DNA of 36,513 bases, taken from NCBI GenBank assembly GCA_948805675.1, contig CAQIBN010000014.1, positions 1-36,513 of the forward strand. Reading direction: 5' to 3'. How positions within the stretch are numbered: position 1 is the stretch's first letter; each line of letters begins with the position of its first letter. The translations under genes were made by a program, and so were the position numbers. Shown here piece by piece: positions 1-8,942 of this stretch. The notes under the pieces were generated by a model that was not told the DNA's origin, ran no database searches, and saw only the letters and a program-made list of their open reading frames with translations. Source of the stretch: an uncultured Clostridia bacterium. GTDB lineage: Bacteria > Bacillota > Clostridia > TANB77 > CAG-508.

Positions 1-258
1 TAATTTATTTGTATAATTAAATTGTTATAATTATTTGTATTTTACCATTTATTAATATAATAAATCAAGTTTCTAATTTACTTTTATTTGTATGGTTATT
101 AATAAATTTTATTTATTTTTTATGAATAACTTCAATATTAACATATATTTACAAAATAGTATTTATTTTTGAAATTATATCATCTTACATAAAACATTGC
201 AATTATTAAACAATTGTTTTTATAATTAAAATTTATTTAAAATATTAATTTATATAAA
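1..258. other. AT-rich intergenic stretch, nothing recognised
   Basis: This stretch is extremely AT-rich with stops in all frames. I see no gene, RNA or repeat beyond simple A/T runs. The following hairpin belongs to the minus-strand gene that ends at 326. Confidence 0.6.
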
Positions 259-307
259 AACATCTCAAATATCAAATATTATATAAAAATTTGATATTTG
301 AGATGTT
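259..307 (-). terminator. Terminator hairpin of the MATE-kinase gene
   Basis: A 19-bp perfect inverted repeat has arms at 259-277 and 289-307. It lies 18 bases beyond the stop of the minus-strand gene and is followed on that strand by a T-rich run. Confidence 0.75.
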
Positions 308-325
308 TGTTTTTCACTTACATAA

Positions 326-2365
326 TTATATTACTTTTTCAACTTTTCTTGATTCTACTATTTCTTTAATCATCTTAACAGTTTCTTCTACACCAAATTT
401 ATCTACATTAATAGCTAAATCATAATTACTAAAATCTTTCCAGTTTTCATTTGTATAATATTTATAATGATTTTCTCTTGCTTTATTAATTTTATTAATT
501 TCCTTTAATGCTGTTTTTTCTTCTAATCCATAATATTTTACTGCTCTTTTTACTTTTTGTTCATTATTATTATATAAGAAAATGCTAAATACGTTTTCTT
601 TATTTTTTAATATGTAATTAGCACATCTACCAATAATAACACAAGAACCTTTTGTAGCAATTTCTTTTATTGCATTACTTTCTGCAATAAATAAATTGTC
701 GTCATTTGTCATATTATTATAATATTGTGAATTAAAATTAGCTAAAAGCTTACCACCAATTGTTTGTTCATTTTCTTCTATATATGATGCAGATAAACCA
801 CTTTCATTAGAAACCATTGTAATTAGATTTTTATCATATAACTTAAATCCTAATTGCTCTGCAAGTAGCTTTCCAACATATCTACCACCAGAACCATATT
901 CTCTTGCTATTGTTATAATAATATTTTCATTTGCATCTGAATCTATATTAATCCCCTCATTTTTAATGTCATCATTTATATATTCTTCTTTTATATCATT
1001 TGAAACTTCTTTACTCTTTTTATTTAAGCTTTTTCTTTCTAATAAAAGTAATGTAGCAGATACTAAAAATGCTAATCCATCAGCTACTGGTCCTGCATAT
1101 AAAACACCCATTAAGCCAAACATTTTTGATAATATAATTGCTGAAGGTGTAAAAAATAATATTTGTCTTGATAATGTTAAAAATGCTGATTTAGCAGGTT
1201 TTCCAATTGCCTGAAAGAAAATACCTGATGAAATTTGAATTCCATTAAATATAGTTAACATTAAAAATATTCTAAATGCTAAACAAGCAAATTCATTATA
1301 TAGCTCATCCCCTGAACCAAAAATACTAATTAATTGTTCTGGTATTGTTTGGAATAAAATAAATGCTATAATTGAAACACAAACACTTGAAATAAGCACT
1401 ATTTTTAATGTTTCCTTTACACGATTATATTTTTTAGCACCATAGTTAAATCCTACAATTGGTTGACTACCTGCTGAAATACCAATAATAATGCTAGATA
1501 GAATTTGATTAATCTTCATTACAATTCCAAGTACTGTAATTGGTATTTCTGAACCAAATTTACTATCTTGACCAAAATTCTTTAATAATGTATTTAAAAC
1601 TGCAATTACAACAACAACTGCAAGCTGTGTAATTACAGATGAAATTCCAAGCATTGCTACTGTTTTTACTTTAGAAAATTCAAATTTAAAACTCTTTTTA
1701 TTTACTTTTATAGATTTGAATCTTTTAATATAAAGCATATTTATAAAAAATGTAACAAATTGACTGATAACTGTTGCTATAGCTGCACCTGTAACACCTA
1801 AGTCTAATACAAAAATTGCAATTGGGTCTAATATAATATTAATAATTGCACCTATAACCATTGATGCCATAGCAAATTTTGGTGAACCATCTGCTCTAAT
1901 AATAGAGTTTAATGTTGTTCCTATCATCATAAAAGGAATTCCTACAACTATTACAAAACCATAACTTAAAGCATACTCTCTTAAAGCATCTGTACATCCA
2001 AATATATTCAATAATTTTGGTAAGAACATTAAAATTATTGCACATAAAACACAAGAAATTATAATTGAAGATAAAATACCATTACAAACACCTTTTTCTG
2101 CTTCTTCTTTTTTATTCTCCCCTAATTTTAAACTTAAATATGATGATGCCCCATCACCAAACATTAATGCAAAAGCTAAACAGATAATAGTTATTGGAAA
2201 AACTATATTTGTTGCTCCATTACCTAAATATCCTACACCCCAACCAATAAATATCTGGTCTACAATGTTATACAAAGCATTTACAACCAGCGAAATAATA
2301 CATGGTATTGAAAATGACAATAATAGTTTACTTATTTTTTCTTTTCCTAAATTTAATTTTTCCAT
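326..2365 (-). CDS. MATE-family efflux transporter fused to a cytidylate kinase-like domain
   Basis: The protein has 679 residues. About the first 445 form a MATE-type multidrug/Na+ antiporter: many hydrophobic helices, with family-typical segments such as NALYNIVDQIFIG near residue 30 and GSQPIVGFNYGA near residue 300. After a charged, Asp/Asn-rich linker, roughly residues 485-675 form a cytidylate kinase-like domain, with ITIAREYGSGG as its nucleotide-binding loop and VIIGRCANYIL further on. The kinase part should be cytosolic, behind the last membrane helix. An AGGGGAGGAG ribosome site precedes the ATG. There is no in-frame CGG, so the standard code reads it intact. The kinase substrate is unknown and its link to transport is inference. 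Confidence 0.88.
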   Translation of the reverse strand: MEKLNLGKEKISKLLLSFSIPCIISLVVNALYNIVDQIFIGWGVGYLGNGATNIVFPITIICLAFALMFGDGASSYLSLKLGENKKEEAEKGVCNGILSSIIISCVLCAIILMFLPKLLNIFGCTDALREYALSYGFVIVVGIPFMMIGTTLNSIIRADGSPKFAMASMVIGAIINIILDPIAIFVLDLGVTGAAIATVISQFVTFFINMLYIKRFKSIKVNKKSFKFEFSKVKTVAMLGISSVITQLAVVVVIAVLNTLLKNFGQDSKFGSEIPITVLGIVMKINQILSSIIIGISAGSQPIVGFNYGAKKYNRVKETLKIVLISSVCVSIIAFILFQTIPEQLISIFGSGDELYNEFACLAFRIFLMLTIFNGIQISSGIFFQAIGKPAKSAFLTLSRQILFFTPSAIILSKMFGLMGVLYAGPVADGLAFLVSATLLLLERKSLNKKSKEVSNDIKEEYINDDIKNEGINIDSDANENIIITIAREYGSGGRYVGKLLAEQLGFKLYDKNLITMVSNESGLSASYIEENEQTIGGKLLANFNSQYYNNMTNDDNLFIAESNAIKEIATKGSCVIIGRCANYILKNKENVFSIFLYNNNEQKVKRAVKYYGLEEKTALKEINKINKARENHYKYYTNENWKDFSNYDLAINVDKFGVEETVKMIKEIVESRKVEKVI

Positions 2366-2460
2366 TTTACTCCTCCCCTTTATTGTTTTTTAGTAATATT
2401 TATTACTCACAAAGTTTTTATTTGGTTTATACTAAATTTATGGTAGTAAAAACACTACAA

Positions 2461-2611
2461 ATTGTTTAGTCCTTCGAAAAAAACTTTTCTACTATGAACT
2501 CTGCTGACTACATGTAATAAACCTTTTTTGACCAGTATTTCTAGTGTCCACAAGACCTCACATGATAAGTCATATAACTTTTTCTGTACTTCCACTGATT
2601 AGCTAAACAAT
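2461..2611. ncRNA. Candidate structured RNA with closed terminal stem
   Basis: The ends pair perfectly over 9 bp (ATTGTTTAG at 2461-2469 with CTAAACAAT at 2603-2611). Inside are further nested pairs: GAAAAA with TTTTTC, GACT with AGTC, and CATGT with ACATG. The base composition is less AT-rich than its flanks. No open reading frame fits. The strand is undecided: on plus, a hairpin at 2633-2656 could terminate it; on minus, it would be a leader of the MATE gene. A 6S-like rod shape is possible, but I do not recognise a family. Confidence 0.35.
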
Positions 2612-2632
2612 ATGCCTGTTGTACAACTAAAA

Positions 2633-2656
2633 ACAACACTACTTTTTTAGTGTTGT
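2633..2656. terminator. Hairpin terminator next to the candidate RNA
   Basis: A 9-bp stem (ACAACACTA / TAGTGTTGT) has a 6-base loop. On the minus strand it is followed by TTTT; on the plus strand by a weaker T-rich stretch. Confidence 0.5.
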
Positions 2657-2737
2657 TCGTTATTCATTATTATTTTAAATATAATAATGTGCGTTTCCAA
2701 TATTACCAAAAACCATATCATTTTTTAACAGATTTTT

Positions 2738-2766
2738 ATTTTATAATATTTGCTGAAATTTGTCAA
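2738..2766 (-). promoter_or_regulatory. Sigma-A type promoter, minus strand
   Basis: TTGACA (2766-2761) and TAAAAT (2743-2738) are separated by 17 bases. It points towards the hairpin, the candidate RNA and the MATE gene. Confidence 0.5.
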
Positions 2767-3044
2767 TAATTGCATTCAAAAAATTTATACATTACTAATA
2801 CCAAAGTTATTAGTAACAGTTTATAAATCTTCTTTATTTGTAAACATTACATGAATTATGCAAAAATATAAATTATATAAAAATAGTATGTTTCGAGAAA
2901 TTTTTTCATTTATAATTAATTTTATCAATTTATTAAACCACTGTAATTACTGGACTTTTTATTTAAAATTGGCTATGAATAGTAACATAACTTTCTATTT
3001 TGTTATGTACATTATTTTTCTAAATATATATTGCCATATAAAAT

Positions 3045-3073
3045 AAAACCACTGTAAATTTTACAGTGGTTTT
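3045..3073. terminator. Bidirectional terminator hairpin
   Basis: A 14-bp stem AAAACCACTGTAAA / TTTACAGTGGTTTT has arms at 3045-3058 and 3060-3073. It sits directly after the stop of the small minus-strand gene at 3081. Confidence 0.7.
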
Positions 3074-3080
3074 ATTGTGT

Positions 3081-3197
3081 CTAACTATCATCGTCTTCAT
3101 CCTTACTACTTCCTTTGCATACTGAAAGAAACTTCGCTATAAATAAAGTTGCACAAAATGATACTATAAGATATATTAATATAAATTTTATTATCAT
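3081..3197 (-). CDS. Small single-pass membrane protein, 38 residues
   Basis: This short frame encodes MIIKFILIYLIVSFCATLFI, then a short basic stretch and an acidic tail ending DEDDDS. It has the shape of a one-helix membrane microprotein with a charged C-terminus. An AAAGGA ribosome site lies upstream of the ATG, and a strong terminator begins 8 bases after the stop, so the unit looks complete. I recognise no family. A chance frame is possible, but start signal, helix and terminator together favour a gene. Confidence 0.5.
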   Translation of the reverse strand: MIIKFILIYLIVSFCATLFIAKFLSVCKGSSKDEDDDS

Positions 3198-3375
3198 ATA
3201 GTAGATTCCTTTCTAAATTCACTTAGTATAGCAAATTATAATACGGAATTATATATTATAACAGCTTTTGTTTAACAATTTCTATTATACTAATAATTTA
3301 TATAAAAATCTACATTTTTATTAAAATTTTTTATTTTTTTAATAGATTAACTTTATTCATTTACACATATTTACT

Positions 3376-4023
3376 CTAAACCATATTAGACATTTGAACA
3401 TCCAATTTATTAATCAATTTAGCACACTCTATTAATTCTTTAGATATTTTTTTACTAACTTTTTTATTTGTCTTATATTTTATATCATGCTCTAAACTAG
3501 CCCAAAAGTCCATTGCCATAGTTCTTACTTGAATCTCTACTTTTACATATATCATCTTTCCTGCCACATTAACAGGAACATCTATTATTAAATGATAACT
3601 AGAATATCCACTTTTCTTTGGTTTTGTTATATAATCTTTTTCTTTTAAAACCTTAAATTCTGGATAACTTTTTATTAAATTTATTACAGAAAATATATCA
3701 TCTTTTAATGGACATATAATTCTTATCCCTGCAATATCACTAATTTCTTCAATTAAGCTTTGATAGTTTATATTACATTGTTTCTTTTTCATTTTATTTA
3801 AAATACTTTCTGGTTTCTTTATTCTGGTTGTTATATGATCAATTAAAGTGTAATTATATAAATATTTTAATTCATCTTTTAAAATATTTATTTTAGTTTC
3901 CACCTCTCTTAAAGCTGCTGAATACAAAAACATTAATTTTTCAAAAGTTTCGCTTTTTATTTCTACATCCTTGCCTTCTAAATGTAATGTATCTTGTTTT
4001 AACAGACTATTTTCTAACTCCAT
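3376..4023 (-). CDS. Small alarmone synthetase (RelA/SpoT synthetase domain)
   Basis: The 215-residue protein matches the RelP/RelQ class, which makes (p)ppGpp from ATP and GDP/GTP in the cytoplasm. Visible features are an N-terminal helical part, the segment PKKSGYSSYHLIIDVPV near residue 130 and VEIQVRTMAMDFWASLEHDIKYK-type sequence near residue 165, which contains the conserved Glu, Gln and His of the synthetase fold. There is no hydrolase, TGS or ACT domain. An AGGAAGG ribosome site precedes the ATG. It stands alone between two intergenic gaps. RelP versus RelQ cannot be decided by eye. Confidence 0.9.
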   Translation of the reverse strand: MELENSLLKQDTLHLEGKDVEIKSETFEKLMFLYSAALREVETKINILKDELKYLYNYTLIDHITTRIKKPESILNKMKKKQCNINYQSLIEEISDIAGIRIICPLKDDIFSVINLIKSYPEFKVLKEKDYITKPKKSGYSSYHLIIDVPVNVAGKMIYVKVEIQVRTMAMDFWASLEHDIKYKTNKKVSKKISKELIECAKLINKLDVQMSNMV

Positions 4024-4323
4024 AAACTTACCTTCCTATATATTAATATTTATTATTACACATTCTTAGTTATTATATTTTATCTTTTTTAGTCTCCTCC
4101 CTCCTATCTAGACTTTAGTTATTTTATCTATAATTTGTGTCCATTTCTTGTTCTTGTTTTGCTATTTTAGTAAATAAAAATATTATTTATGTAGTGTTTA
4201 TAAAAGTTACACAAATAGCTTAAAACATTTTGTATATATTGTTTACACAAATCCTTTTAAATCTTTATTTAATAGATTTTAAAACATACTCTATTCTATA
4301 AGTAAAAACCTTTCCTAATATAA
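4024..4323. other. Intergenic gap, nothing recognised
   Basis: AT-rich spacer that should hold the promoter of the alarmone synthetase. I see no gene or conserved RNA. Confidence 0.5.
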
Positions 4324-4390
4324 AAAGAGAAGACTTTTTATATTTAATAGAACCAAATATGTTCACTTAATCTATAATTATCTTCTCTTT
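4324..4390 (-). terminator. Terminator of pepA with a long loop
   Basis: AAAGAGAAGA (4324-4333) pairs with TCTTCTCTTT (4381-4390). On the minus strand the second arm runs into a T-rich tail. It lies 18 bases beyond the pepA stop. Confidence 0.6.
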
Positions 4391-4407
4391 ATTATATCTT
4401 AGAATAT

Positions 4408-5832
4408 TTATTTTTTTTCTAAAAATTTTGCCATTGTTTTAATCATAACTCCTGTAGCACTTTTATTTTCCAATGCTGTTCCTGCAATATCTAAATGTAT
4501 CCATGGCATATCTTTTGATAAAAATTCAGATAAAAATCCTGCTGCCACACTTGCTCCAGCACTTGATACTGAAGAATTGCCTCCAGAATTTTTAATATCT
4601 GCTACTATTGTATCTTTTAATTCTTTTGTGTATTCTTTATTTATTGGAAGTCTCCATATATTTTCATAACTTTCTTCAGATGCTTTTTTAAATTTCTCAT
4701 AAAATTCATCAGAATTAGAAAAAATTCCTGTATAAACATTTCCAAGAGCTTTTGCACATGCTCCTGTTAGTGTTGCAATATCAATAATTGATTCAACTTC
4801 TTTTTGATTACAAGCATATGTGATACTATCTGCTAAAATTAATCTACCTTCTGCATCTGTATTTGTAATTTCAACTGTTTTTCCTGATAACATTGTAATT
4901 ACATCATCACATTTATATGCATCTTTACCTATAAGATTTTCAACTATTGGCATAATAGCCATAATATTACATTTAGCTTTTTTCTTGGCTAATATAGCTA
5001 TTGTAGCTAGAACACTTGCTGCTCCTGACATATCTGCTTTTTCTGTTATTTGACTAGTTGATGGTTTTAAACAATATCCTCCACTATCATAAATAACACC
5101 TTTTCCAATTATAGCTTTGAAAGGCTCATTTTCTATACCTTTGTAACGAAGAATTATTAGCTTTGCTTCTTGGTTACTTCCTTTATTAACAGCTAAAATT
5201 CCTCCTGCTCCAATTGATTCTAATTGTTTATTTCCTAGTATTTCACATTGTATATTTATTTTTTTTGCAATTTGTTTTACATACTCTGTAAAATCTTCTT
5301 GTTTCAAATAATTTGATGGCATATTAATAAGATTTCTAGCCATATTAATAAAACAGGCTTCTTGAACCTTATCTAAAATAAATGATTCATCAGTTTCATT
5401 TACAATTAAATCAATTTCTGGAATAAGATTTTCTTTTTCTTCTATACCATGAAAATGATAATTAGTTAACAAATATGTTTCTATAAATATATTAACTAAA
5501 TCATTTTCTTTTATATTCTTGTTTCTTATAGTAGTAATATCTACTAAACAATTTTGTTTAAAATAGCAAATATTCTTCTTTATTAGTGTCTTAAATTTCT
5601 GTATTGAAAAATTATTTATATTTCCTAAACCTACAAAAATAAATTTTTTAAATGCATATTTACCAAGTGTATGAATTACAGTAACTTCTCCTTCTTTTTT
5701 ATCAATTAAATCATTAATCGAATAGTTTAATGTATCTTCTATTTCTCTTGGACAAATTGACTCTTCAAATAAAAATATGACAATATCTTTCTTACTGTCT
5801 TTATAATCTTTTACAATTGAATTACAAAACAT
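4408..5832 (-). CDS. pepA: Leucyl (cytosol) aminopeptidase, M17 family
   Basis: The 474-residue protein is a two-metal aminopeptidase that releases N-terminal amino acids from peptides in the cytoplasm. The catalytic half shows the family signature NTDAEGRLILADS near residue 325 (metal ligands Asp and Glu, with the nearby Arg), plus GGYCLKPS and KADMSGAASV upstream, where the Lys and Asp are the usual ligands. The N-terminal domain (about 1-160) is divergent, as is normal. An AGGAGAG ribosome site precedes the ATG. There is no in-frame CGG, so the gene is intact under the standard code. Confidence 0.93.
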   Translation of the reverse strand: MFCNSIVKDYKDSKKDIVIFLFEESICPREIEDTLNYSINDLIDKKEGEVTVIHTLGKYAFKKFIFVGLGNINNFSIQKFKTLIKKNICYFKQNCLVDITTIRNKNIKENDLVNIFIETYLLTNYHFHGIEEKENLIPEIDLIVNETDESFILDKVQEACFINMARNLINMPSNYLKQEDFTEYVKQIAKKINIQCEILGNKQLESIGAGGILAVNKGSNQEAKLIILRYKGIENEPFKAIIGKGVIYDSGGYCLKPSTSQITEKADMSGAASVLATIAILAKKKAKCNIMAIMPIVENLIGKDAYKCDDVITMLSGKTVEITNTDAEGRLILADSITYACNQKEVESIIDIATLTGACAKALGNVYTGIFSNSDEFYEKFKKASEESYENIWRLPINKEYTKELKDTIVADIKNSGGNSSVSSAGASVAAGFLSEFLSKDMPWIHLDIAGTALENKSATGVMIKTMAKFLEKK

Positions 5833-5913
5833 ATTATTACATCTCTCCTATCTTTAGCACTTTATTTTATATTTTTAAAATACCATACTTTATAAAGAAT
5901 TTTTGCTTTTTTA

Positions 5914-7213
5914 TTAAAATGTAATATCTTTTTTGCTCCATTTCATATTTTCTATTTCTTTTACTAAATCTTCTATTGCAAACGTTTTCTTTTCTCCATC
6001 TTTTGTTCTTTCTAACTCTATAAATCCTTCTTCTGTATTATTTCCCATGATTGCAACATATGGAATTCCAAGTATTTTGGCATTTCTTATTTTTTCCCCA
6101 ATTGTTCCTTTTACATCATCTATAATAACATTTATATCTTTGTCATTAAATTTTTCATATAAATCTTCTAATTGTTCTTTTTTCTTATCGTTACTAATTA
6201 GATATACATAGTATGGTGTGACAGAAATTGGCAAAGAAAATCCCACTACTTTATCATTCTCTTTTATTACATTGTTTTCATACATTAATCCAAGTACTCT
6301 ACTAACACCAATTCCATAGCATCCCATATAAAATGGTTTGTTATTGTTTTCATTATCTATATAATTTATTCCCATAGATTCTGAATATTTTGTTCCAAGT
6401 GCAAAAATATGACCTAATTCAACTGCTTTTTGTTCTTTTAGTTTTTTAATATTATTTATATTATATACTTCTTTTAAATAATCTTCAGCATTTTCTTTTT
6501 CTAATACTTCAATATTTAAACCTTGTTTTGTTTCTTCATCGAAAAGTATTGTATCTTCACCAATTCTAGATAGTGCCATTATCTCTTCTGAATTTTTTCC
6601 TCCCATAGAACCATTATCTGCTGCAACTGCTACTATATCTAATTGTAATTCCTCAAATGCTTTAAAGTACGTTTCTTTTATCTTTTTATAAGTTTTCATC
6701 ATAGATTCTTCATCTTTATCAAAACTATATAAATCAAACATTAAGAATTCTTTTCCTCTTAATAAATAACCTCTATTTCTAATTTCATTTCTAAATTTAG
6801 GTCCTATTTGATAAAATACTACTGGTAATTGTTTATGTGATGTAACTCTATTTTGGGCAAAAGTGATAATTGCTTCTTCTGCAGTTGGCGCTAAACAATA
6901 ATTTCCTTTATCTGTTTTGGATGTCATCATAACACCATCTTCAACATATCCATCATATCTACCAGATCTCTTCCAAATTTCTTCTTGTTGTAATAATGGC
7001 ATTTGTACTTCTATGCAATCAGCTTTATTAAAATGTTTCTTTATAATTTCTTCAATATTATCTTGCACCTTTAATGGAATATTATCATATGCATATACTC
7101 CGACTTCCATATTGTTTTACTTGATTTGTTTGGATTAATATATCTTGTGCTGGATACATTTCATCTAAATTACTTAATTTTACATTTTTCATTCCCATTT
7201 TTGAAACTCTCAT
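5914..7213 (-). CDS. proS: Prolyl-tRNA synthetase, with one CGG recoding site
   Basis: Charges tRNA-Pro. The start is the ATG at 7213 behind AAAGGAGAATGAT; translation begins MRVSKMGMKN. The standard frame breaks at an in-frame CGG (C at 7102) and stops soon after. Skipping that C gives YGSGVYAYDN and joins the main 398-residue frame, for 432 residues in total. Class II motifs follow: the motif 2 region FRNEIRNRGYLLRGKEFLMFD near residue 155, then GCYGIGVSR (motif 3) and the anticodon-binding domain. It is a short form lacking the usual editing (INS) insertion. A T-box lies directly upstream. Gly38 is at the recoded site. Confidence 0.93.
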
Positions 7214-7480
7214 ATTATCATTCTCCTTTTCCTTTGGACAAAGGGACGGTTCTCTTGTCCAATTACAAATTTTTGTATTCATATACAAAAAAGGATAGTA
7301 CCATAAGGCGTGCTTTTTTGCACGGTACCATCCTCTAATTTTAACTTCTTTCATTTTAACGATATTTAACCGGAAATAGTTTGCTATTTCATTCATAGGT
7401 AGGAATTAAATAATGTTATTGATAAGTTCTCACTATTCTTATCTCACTTTAAATAAGGGATTATTTAATCATGTCCTAAT
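7214..7480 (-). promoter_or_regulatory. T-box leader, presumably tRNA-Pro sensing
   Basis: The T-box core AGGATGGTACCGTG is on the minus strand at 7334-7321. It is followed by a hairpin made of GGATGGTACC and GGTACTATCC around GTGC/GCAC and a run of T, the usual antiterminator/terminator region. It sits directly upstream of proS, so uncharged tRNA-Pro is the expected signal. I could not fix the specifier codon by eye. A frame running through this region from 7396 is not a protein. Further down, GGACAA/TTGTCC form another short stem just before the ribosome site. Confidence 0.85.
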
Positions 7481-7507
7481 CAACATTTTTTATATTTAAC
7501 TTTAGAT

Positions 7508-7536
7508 ATTTTATCATCTTTATTTTGATTTTACAA
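7508..7536 (-). promoter_or_regulatory. Promoter of the T-box/proS unit
   Basis: TTGTAA (7536-7531) and TAAAAT (7513-7508) on the minus strand are 17 bases apart and upstream of the T-box. Confidence 0.45.
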
Positions 7537-7598
7537 TCAGTTTTTATAATTTTTTTATAATTTTGTTGTATTTTGTTAAGTTTATTTCTTAAAATCTA

Positions 7599-7628
7599 TA
7601 GTATATCTATTAAATTTATGCTATACTA
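7599..7628 (+). promoter_or_regulatory. Likely operator/promoter of the toxin-antitoxin pair
   Basis: The inverted repeat TAGTATA (7599-7605) / TATACTA (7622-7628) surrounds the spacer. The right arm contains a -10-like TATACT. This fits autoregulation by the antitoxin, but that is inference from position. Confidence 0.4.
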
Positions 7629-7660
7629 ATTTTATATTTTATGAAAGGAGCTGAAACTTT

Positions 7661-7918
7661 ATGTCAGAATTACAAAAAGAAATTCTTAATATGGTCATTG
7701 TTTTTAATAATGATACTCTTCTATCTGTTAAGCCTCTATTAGAAAAGTTATTAGATGCAGAAATATTACGAATTGATTCAAATGCTAATTTAAAAGAAAT
7801 GGATATTTATGATAAAATAGATGTTTTAAAATCTATTAGAATATTAAATACTGATTCTTTAAATATCTCCTACAAAAACGCTATAAATGAGCTAGGTTTG
7901 GATGGTGATGAAATATAA
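7661..7918 (+). CDS. Antitoxin partner of a RelE-type toxin
   Basis: An 85-residue acidic protein behind a GAAAGGAG ribosome site, ending TAATG so that its stop overlaps the toxin start by one base. The N-terminal part (LQKEILNMVIVFNNDTLLSVKPLLEK is split here into its two halves) resembles the helical region of small antitoxins that precede relE genes in Firmicutes. No clear DNA-binding fold is visible by eye. The role is inferred mainly from the overlapping toxin gene. No in-frame CGG. Confidence 0.7.
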   Translation: MSELQKEILNMVIVFNNDTLLSVKPLLEKLLDAEILRIDSNANLKEMDIYDKIDVLKSIRILNTDSLNISYKNAINELGLDGDEI

Positions 7919-8177
7919 TGAATTATTCGATTAACTTTAAAACTGAATCACTAAAATTTCTAAAGAAACAATCTAAAAAACAACAACTTAGAATTAAACA
8001 AGCAATAGACAAACTGCCGAATGGTGATATCAAAAAATTAGTTTCACTAAAATCTCGGAAATCTATTTCGTCTGCGAGTTCGGCAGTTATAGAATTATAT
8101 TTTCTATTGATGAATTTAAAAAATCTATTACTATTATTCTCATTAATAATTGTGGTGATATCTATAAAAAAATATAA
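7918..8177 (+). CDS. relE: RelE/ParE-type toxin, with two CGG recoding sites
   Basis: Under the standard code the frame derails after KKLVSLKS and reads on as an unrelated hydrophobic tail to 8328. There are two in-frame CGGs, with C at 8056 and 8081. Skipping both C's gives KSGNLFRLRVGSYRIIFSI and then IILINNCGDIYKKI, ending at a TAA at 8175-8177. The corrected protein is 85 residues, the normal RelE size, and contains the family core LFRLRVGSYRIIF with its conserved arginines and tyrosine. Such toxins cleave mRNA on the ribosome. The gene lies on the plus strand, so the extra base follows the coding strand and not one DNA strand. Gly47 and Gly55 are the recoded residues. Confidence 0.9.
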
Positions 8178-8208
8178 TTTTTTCTTATATCTTTTTCAAA
8201 TAATAAAA

Positions 8209-8874
8209 TTAATATTTCTCTATAACTTCTCCTTGTTTTTTATAAATACTATTTTCTTTAACAACACCTCTTACAGAAGAAAGTGGATAAATATTTGTAT
8301 TTTTTCCTATTACAGTTCCAGGATTTAATACACTTCCACAACCAACTTCAACATTATCTCCAAGCATTGCACCAAATTTCTTTAAACCTGTTTCTATCTT
8401 TTCATCTTCACTTTTTACTATAACTAACTTTTTATCAGATTTTACATTAGAAGTTATAGAACCTGCTCCCATATGTGATTTATATCCTAGTATAGAATCT
8501 CCAACATAGTTATAATGCGGAACTTGAACATTGTTAAATAATATAACATTTTTAAGCTCTGTAGAATTTCCTACAACTGCATTTTCTCCTACAATTGCAT
8601 TCCCTCTAATAAAGGCACAGTGTCTAACTTCAGCGTTTTTTCCAATTATTGTTGGTCCATTAATATATGCAGATTCTGCGACTTTTGCAGATTTTGCAAT
8701 CCATACATTTTCACCTACTTTATCATATTCTTCCTTGTTTAAATTTTCTCCAAGATTTATGATAAAATCTTTAATCTTAGGTAGGACCTCCCATGGAAAT
8801 AAACATCCTTCAAATATATCTTTTGCTATTGTTTCATCTAAATTGTATAATTTTTTTATTTCACATTCTTTCAT
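8209..8874 (-). CDS. Left-handed beta-helix (hexapeptide-repeat) nucleotidyl/acyltransferase-like protein
   Basis: The 221-residue protein starts with a short helical segment. From about residue 50 it shows hexapeptide repeats: VWIAKSAKVAESAYINGPTI, then AEVRHCAFIRGNAIVGENAVV and VEVGCGSVLNPGTVIGKNT-like turns. This is the fold of sugar-nucleotide acetyl/acyltransferases such as the GlmU C-terminal domain, but no uridylyltransferase domain is present. The segment HYNYVGDSILGYKSHMGAG resembles the GlmU active-site region. An AAGGAGAG ribosome site precedes the ATG. The substrate is unknown. Intact under the standard code. Confidence 0.75.
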   Translation of the reverse strand: MKECEIKKLYNLDETIAKDIFEGCLFPWEVLPKIKDFIINLGENLNKEEYDKVGENVWIAKSAKVAESAYINGPTIIGKNAEVRHCAFIRGNAIVGENAVVGNSTELKNVILFNNVQVPHYNYVGDSILGYKSHMGAGSITSNVKSDKKLVIVKSEDEKIETGLKKFGAMLGDNVEVGCGSVLNPGTVIGKNTNIYPLSSVRGVVKENSIYKKQGEVIEKY

Positions 8875-8942
8875 GGTTTTATCTCTCCTTACTAAATCTG
8901 TACTTAATTTTTCTTTATTTATTATATTAATATTTCTTATTA

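Noticed and set aside
2858..3046. 62-residue plus-strand frame
   Set aside because: Low-complexity hydrophobic/Tyr/Asn composition in AT-rich DNA with no ribosome site; likely chance.
7085..7396. A 103-residue protein reading through the proS leader
   Set aside because: The first part is the T-box RNA. Only the last portion, from the ATG at 7213, is real coding sequence and belongs to proS.
8178..8328. C-terminal hydrophobic tail of the plus-strand frame after relE
   Set aside because: It exists only in the uncorrected frame. The corrected toxin stops at 8177, and the tail overlaps the next gene's end antisense.
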